Positions 14,150 to 14,912 of a stretch of DNA of 14,912 nucleotides are shown here, one piece after another (within the stretch, counting starts at the first letter, position 1; each line of letters begins with the position of its first letter). Under the pieces are notes generated by a model. It had not been told where the DNA came from and made no database searches. It saw only the letters and a program-made list of their open reading frames with translations. The stretch comes from Flavobacterium sp. UBA6195 (GTDB lineage Bacteria; Bacteroidota; Bacteroidia; Flavobacteriales; Flavobacteriaceae): contig NZ_DITB01000060.1 of the NCBI RefSeq assembly GCF_002422095.1, forward strand, positions 1 to 14,912. The letters are read 5' to 3'. The position numbers and the translations under genes were made by a program.

Positions 14150-14857
14150 ATGAAAAATATAATTATTGCCAGCACTTCTACTTTACATGGAGGTGAATAT
14201 TTAGACTATTTATTACCTGAATTGCAATCGTTCTTTTCTAATGTGAAAGAGTTACTTTTTATTCCATACGCAAGACCTAGCGGAATTTCGCATGATGATT
14301 ATACTAAAAAAGTTAGCGAAGCTTTTACTAAAATTAATATATCGGTAAAAGGAATTCACGAATTTGAAAACCCAATCGAAGCCCTTGAAAAAGCACAAGG
14401 AATTTTTACTGGCGGAGGAAATACTTTTTTACTGGTAAGCCAATTGTATAAAAACAATGTTATGGACACCTTAGAAAAAGTAGTTAAAAACGGAACACCT
14501 TACTTAGGAACAAGTGCTGGAAGTAACATTTGTGGATTAACTATGAGTACAACAAACGACATGCCTATTGTATATCCGCCGAGTTTTAGAACCTTAGGGT
14601 TTGTTTCTTTTAATATTAATCCCCATTATTTAGAACCGATTGAAGGTTCAACACATATGGGAGAAACGCGTGAAACTAGAATTAATGAATTTCATCATTT
14701 TAATCCGCAACCGGTTATAGGATTAAGAGAAGGAAGTTGGTTAGAAGTGAAAGGTGATTCTGTAAAATTAAAAGGAACTTTAACCGCAAGAATTTTCAAA
14801 AGAAATGAAACTCCTATTGAAGTAGCTCCAGAAACCGAACTTAACGAATTGAAATAA
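14150..14857 (+). CDS. pepE: Dipeptidase E (alpha-aspartyl dipeptidase, S51 family)
   Basis: This 235-residue cytosolic serine peptidase cleaves dipeptides with N-terminal Asp. The nucleophile is S122 in LGTSAGSN, preceded by the FTGGGNTF loop (86-93). H159 in INPHYLEP is the catalytic His. TTNDMPIVYPP (134-144) matches the segment around the E. coli PepE active-site Asp, here D137. Length is close to E. coli PepE. It lacks a signal peptide, as expected. It is a single-gene transcription unit with its own TAGCTTTG box upstream and a strong hairpin terminator starting right at its stop codon. It is divergent from the M1-peptidase operon. Cyanophycinase belongs to the same family, but the TTNDMP segment and short length favour dipeptidase. 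Confidence 0.93.
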   Translation: MKNIIIASTSTLHGGEYLDYLLPELQSFFSNVKELLFIPYARPSGISHDDYTKKVSEAFTKINISVKGIHEFENPIEALEKAQGIFTGGGNTFLLVSQLYKNNVMDTLEKVVKNGTPYLGTSAGSNICGLTMSTTNDMPIVYPPSFRTLGFVSFNINPHYLEPIEGSTHMGETRETRINEFHHFNPQPVIGLREGSWLEVKGDSVKLKGTLTARIFKRNETPIEVAPETELNELK

Positions 14858-14886
14858 AAAAAGCCTTGCAAATGCAAGGCTTTTTT
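14856..14886. terminator. Bidirectional intrinsic terminator between pepE and the tRNA gene
   Basis: An 8-base-pair perfect stem (GCCTTGCA / TGCAAGGC, 14863-14880) with a two-base AA centre has six T on the plus side (14881-14886) and seven A on the other (14856-14862). It can therefore end pepE on the plus strand and the tRNA transcript on the minus strand. The plus-strand A-tract overlaps the pepE stop codon. Confidence 0.93.
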
Positions 14887-14887
14887 G

Positions 14888-14912
14888 TGGAGCGGAAGAC
14901 GAGGCTCGAACT
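14888..14912 (-). tRNA. 3' end of a tRNA gene, most likely tRNA-Gly (cut by window edge)
   Basis: On the minus strand the last 25 bases read as AG, T-loop TTCGAGC, T-stem CTCGT, acceptor strand CTTCCGC, discriminator T and encoded CCA (14888-14890). A52-T62 and G53-C61 pair correctly. The implied acceptor 5' strand GCGGAAG has G1-C72, C2-G71 and G3-C70, and with U73 this is the glycine identity set. The anticodon lies outside the window. Confidence 0.85.

Noticed and set aside
14695..14877. Minus-strand open frame opposite the end of pepE
   Set aside because: It runs through the bidirectional terminator hairpin and is antisense to pepE; not plausible as a gene.
1..14912. Prophage, insertion sequence or integrative element across the window
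   Set aside because: No transposase, integrase, phage structural gene or terminal inverted repeat was found; a tRNA end is present, but no integrase or visible attachment duplication lies beside it.

Overview
The window looks like chromosome from a member of the Flavobacteriaceae, probably Flavobacterium or a close relative. The DNA is very AT-rich and no Shine-Dalgarno sites are evident. Several genes are preceded by the Bacteroidetes-type promoter (TTG, about 17-20 bases, then TAnnTTTG). The proteins also read as flavobacterial: a Bacteroidetes-style ECF sigma/anti-sigma pair, a DUF6702-like protein, CarboxypepD_reg-like secreted proteins and a M1 peptidase with a GMEYP motif. It is ordinary chromosome with a few accessory touches. 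I see no prophage, insertion sequence or CRISPR array.

Layout. (1) 1-1384, minus: an ECF sigma factor, a one-pass membrane protein overlapping it by 14 bases that is its likely anti-sigma factor, and the start of a small secreted protein cut by the window edge. (2) 1521-5134: an AraC-type response regulator (minus) divergent from a soluble GAF-PAS-PAS-PAS histidine kinase (plus). A 56-residue ORF overlaps the kinase 3' end. The 10-mer ACCCCCTATA lies on both sides of the kinase/small-ORF unit. (3) 5208-7321, minus: a long-chain polyprenyl diphosphate synthase and rlmN, each with its own promoter. (4) 7409-8591, plus: an antitoxin-like gene, a ParE/RelE-like toxin and a class I O-methyltransferase, packed with gaps of 0 and 1 base. 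(5) 8595-9526, minus: tatA followed by a PAP2 phosphatase that starts at TTG. (6) 9627-14052, minus: a tight operon of two paralogous secreted CarboxypepD_reg-like proteins, a DUF6702-like protein and a M1 metallopeptidase, closed by a UUCG hairpin terminator. (7) 14150-14912: pepE (plus), a bidirectional terminator, and the 3' end of a tRNA, most likely tRNA-Gly, on the minus strand.

How the genes work together. Regions 1 and 2 are signal transduction: envelope-to-sigma signalling, and a cytosolic two-component pair. Regions 3-5 hold housekeeping functions (isoprenoid chain synthesis, rRNA/tRNA A2 methylation, Tat export, lipid phosphate hydrolysis) with a toxin-antitoxin pair placed ahead of the methyltransferase. 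Region 6 is an envelope operon built around an exported peptidase.

The points most worth a second look are the small ORF behind the kinase, the paired ACCCCCTATA motif, and three unrelated short tandem arrays built on 7-base units (one with a 7+6 unit). One array lies inside the putative anti-sigma gene, where gain or loss of a unit would shift the reading frame. One lies in the rlmN/toxin-antitoxin divergent promoter. One supplies the PAP2 stop codon.
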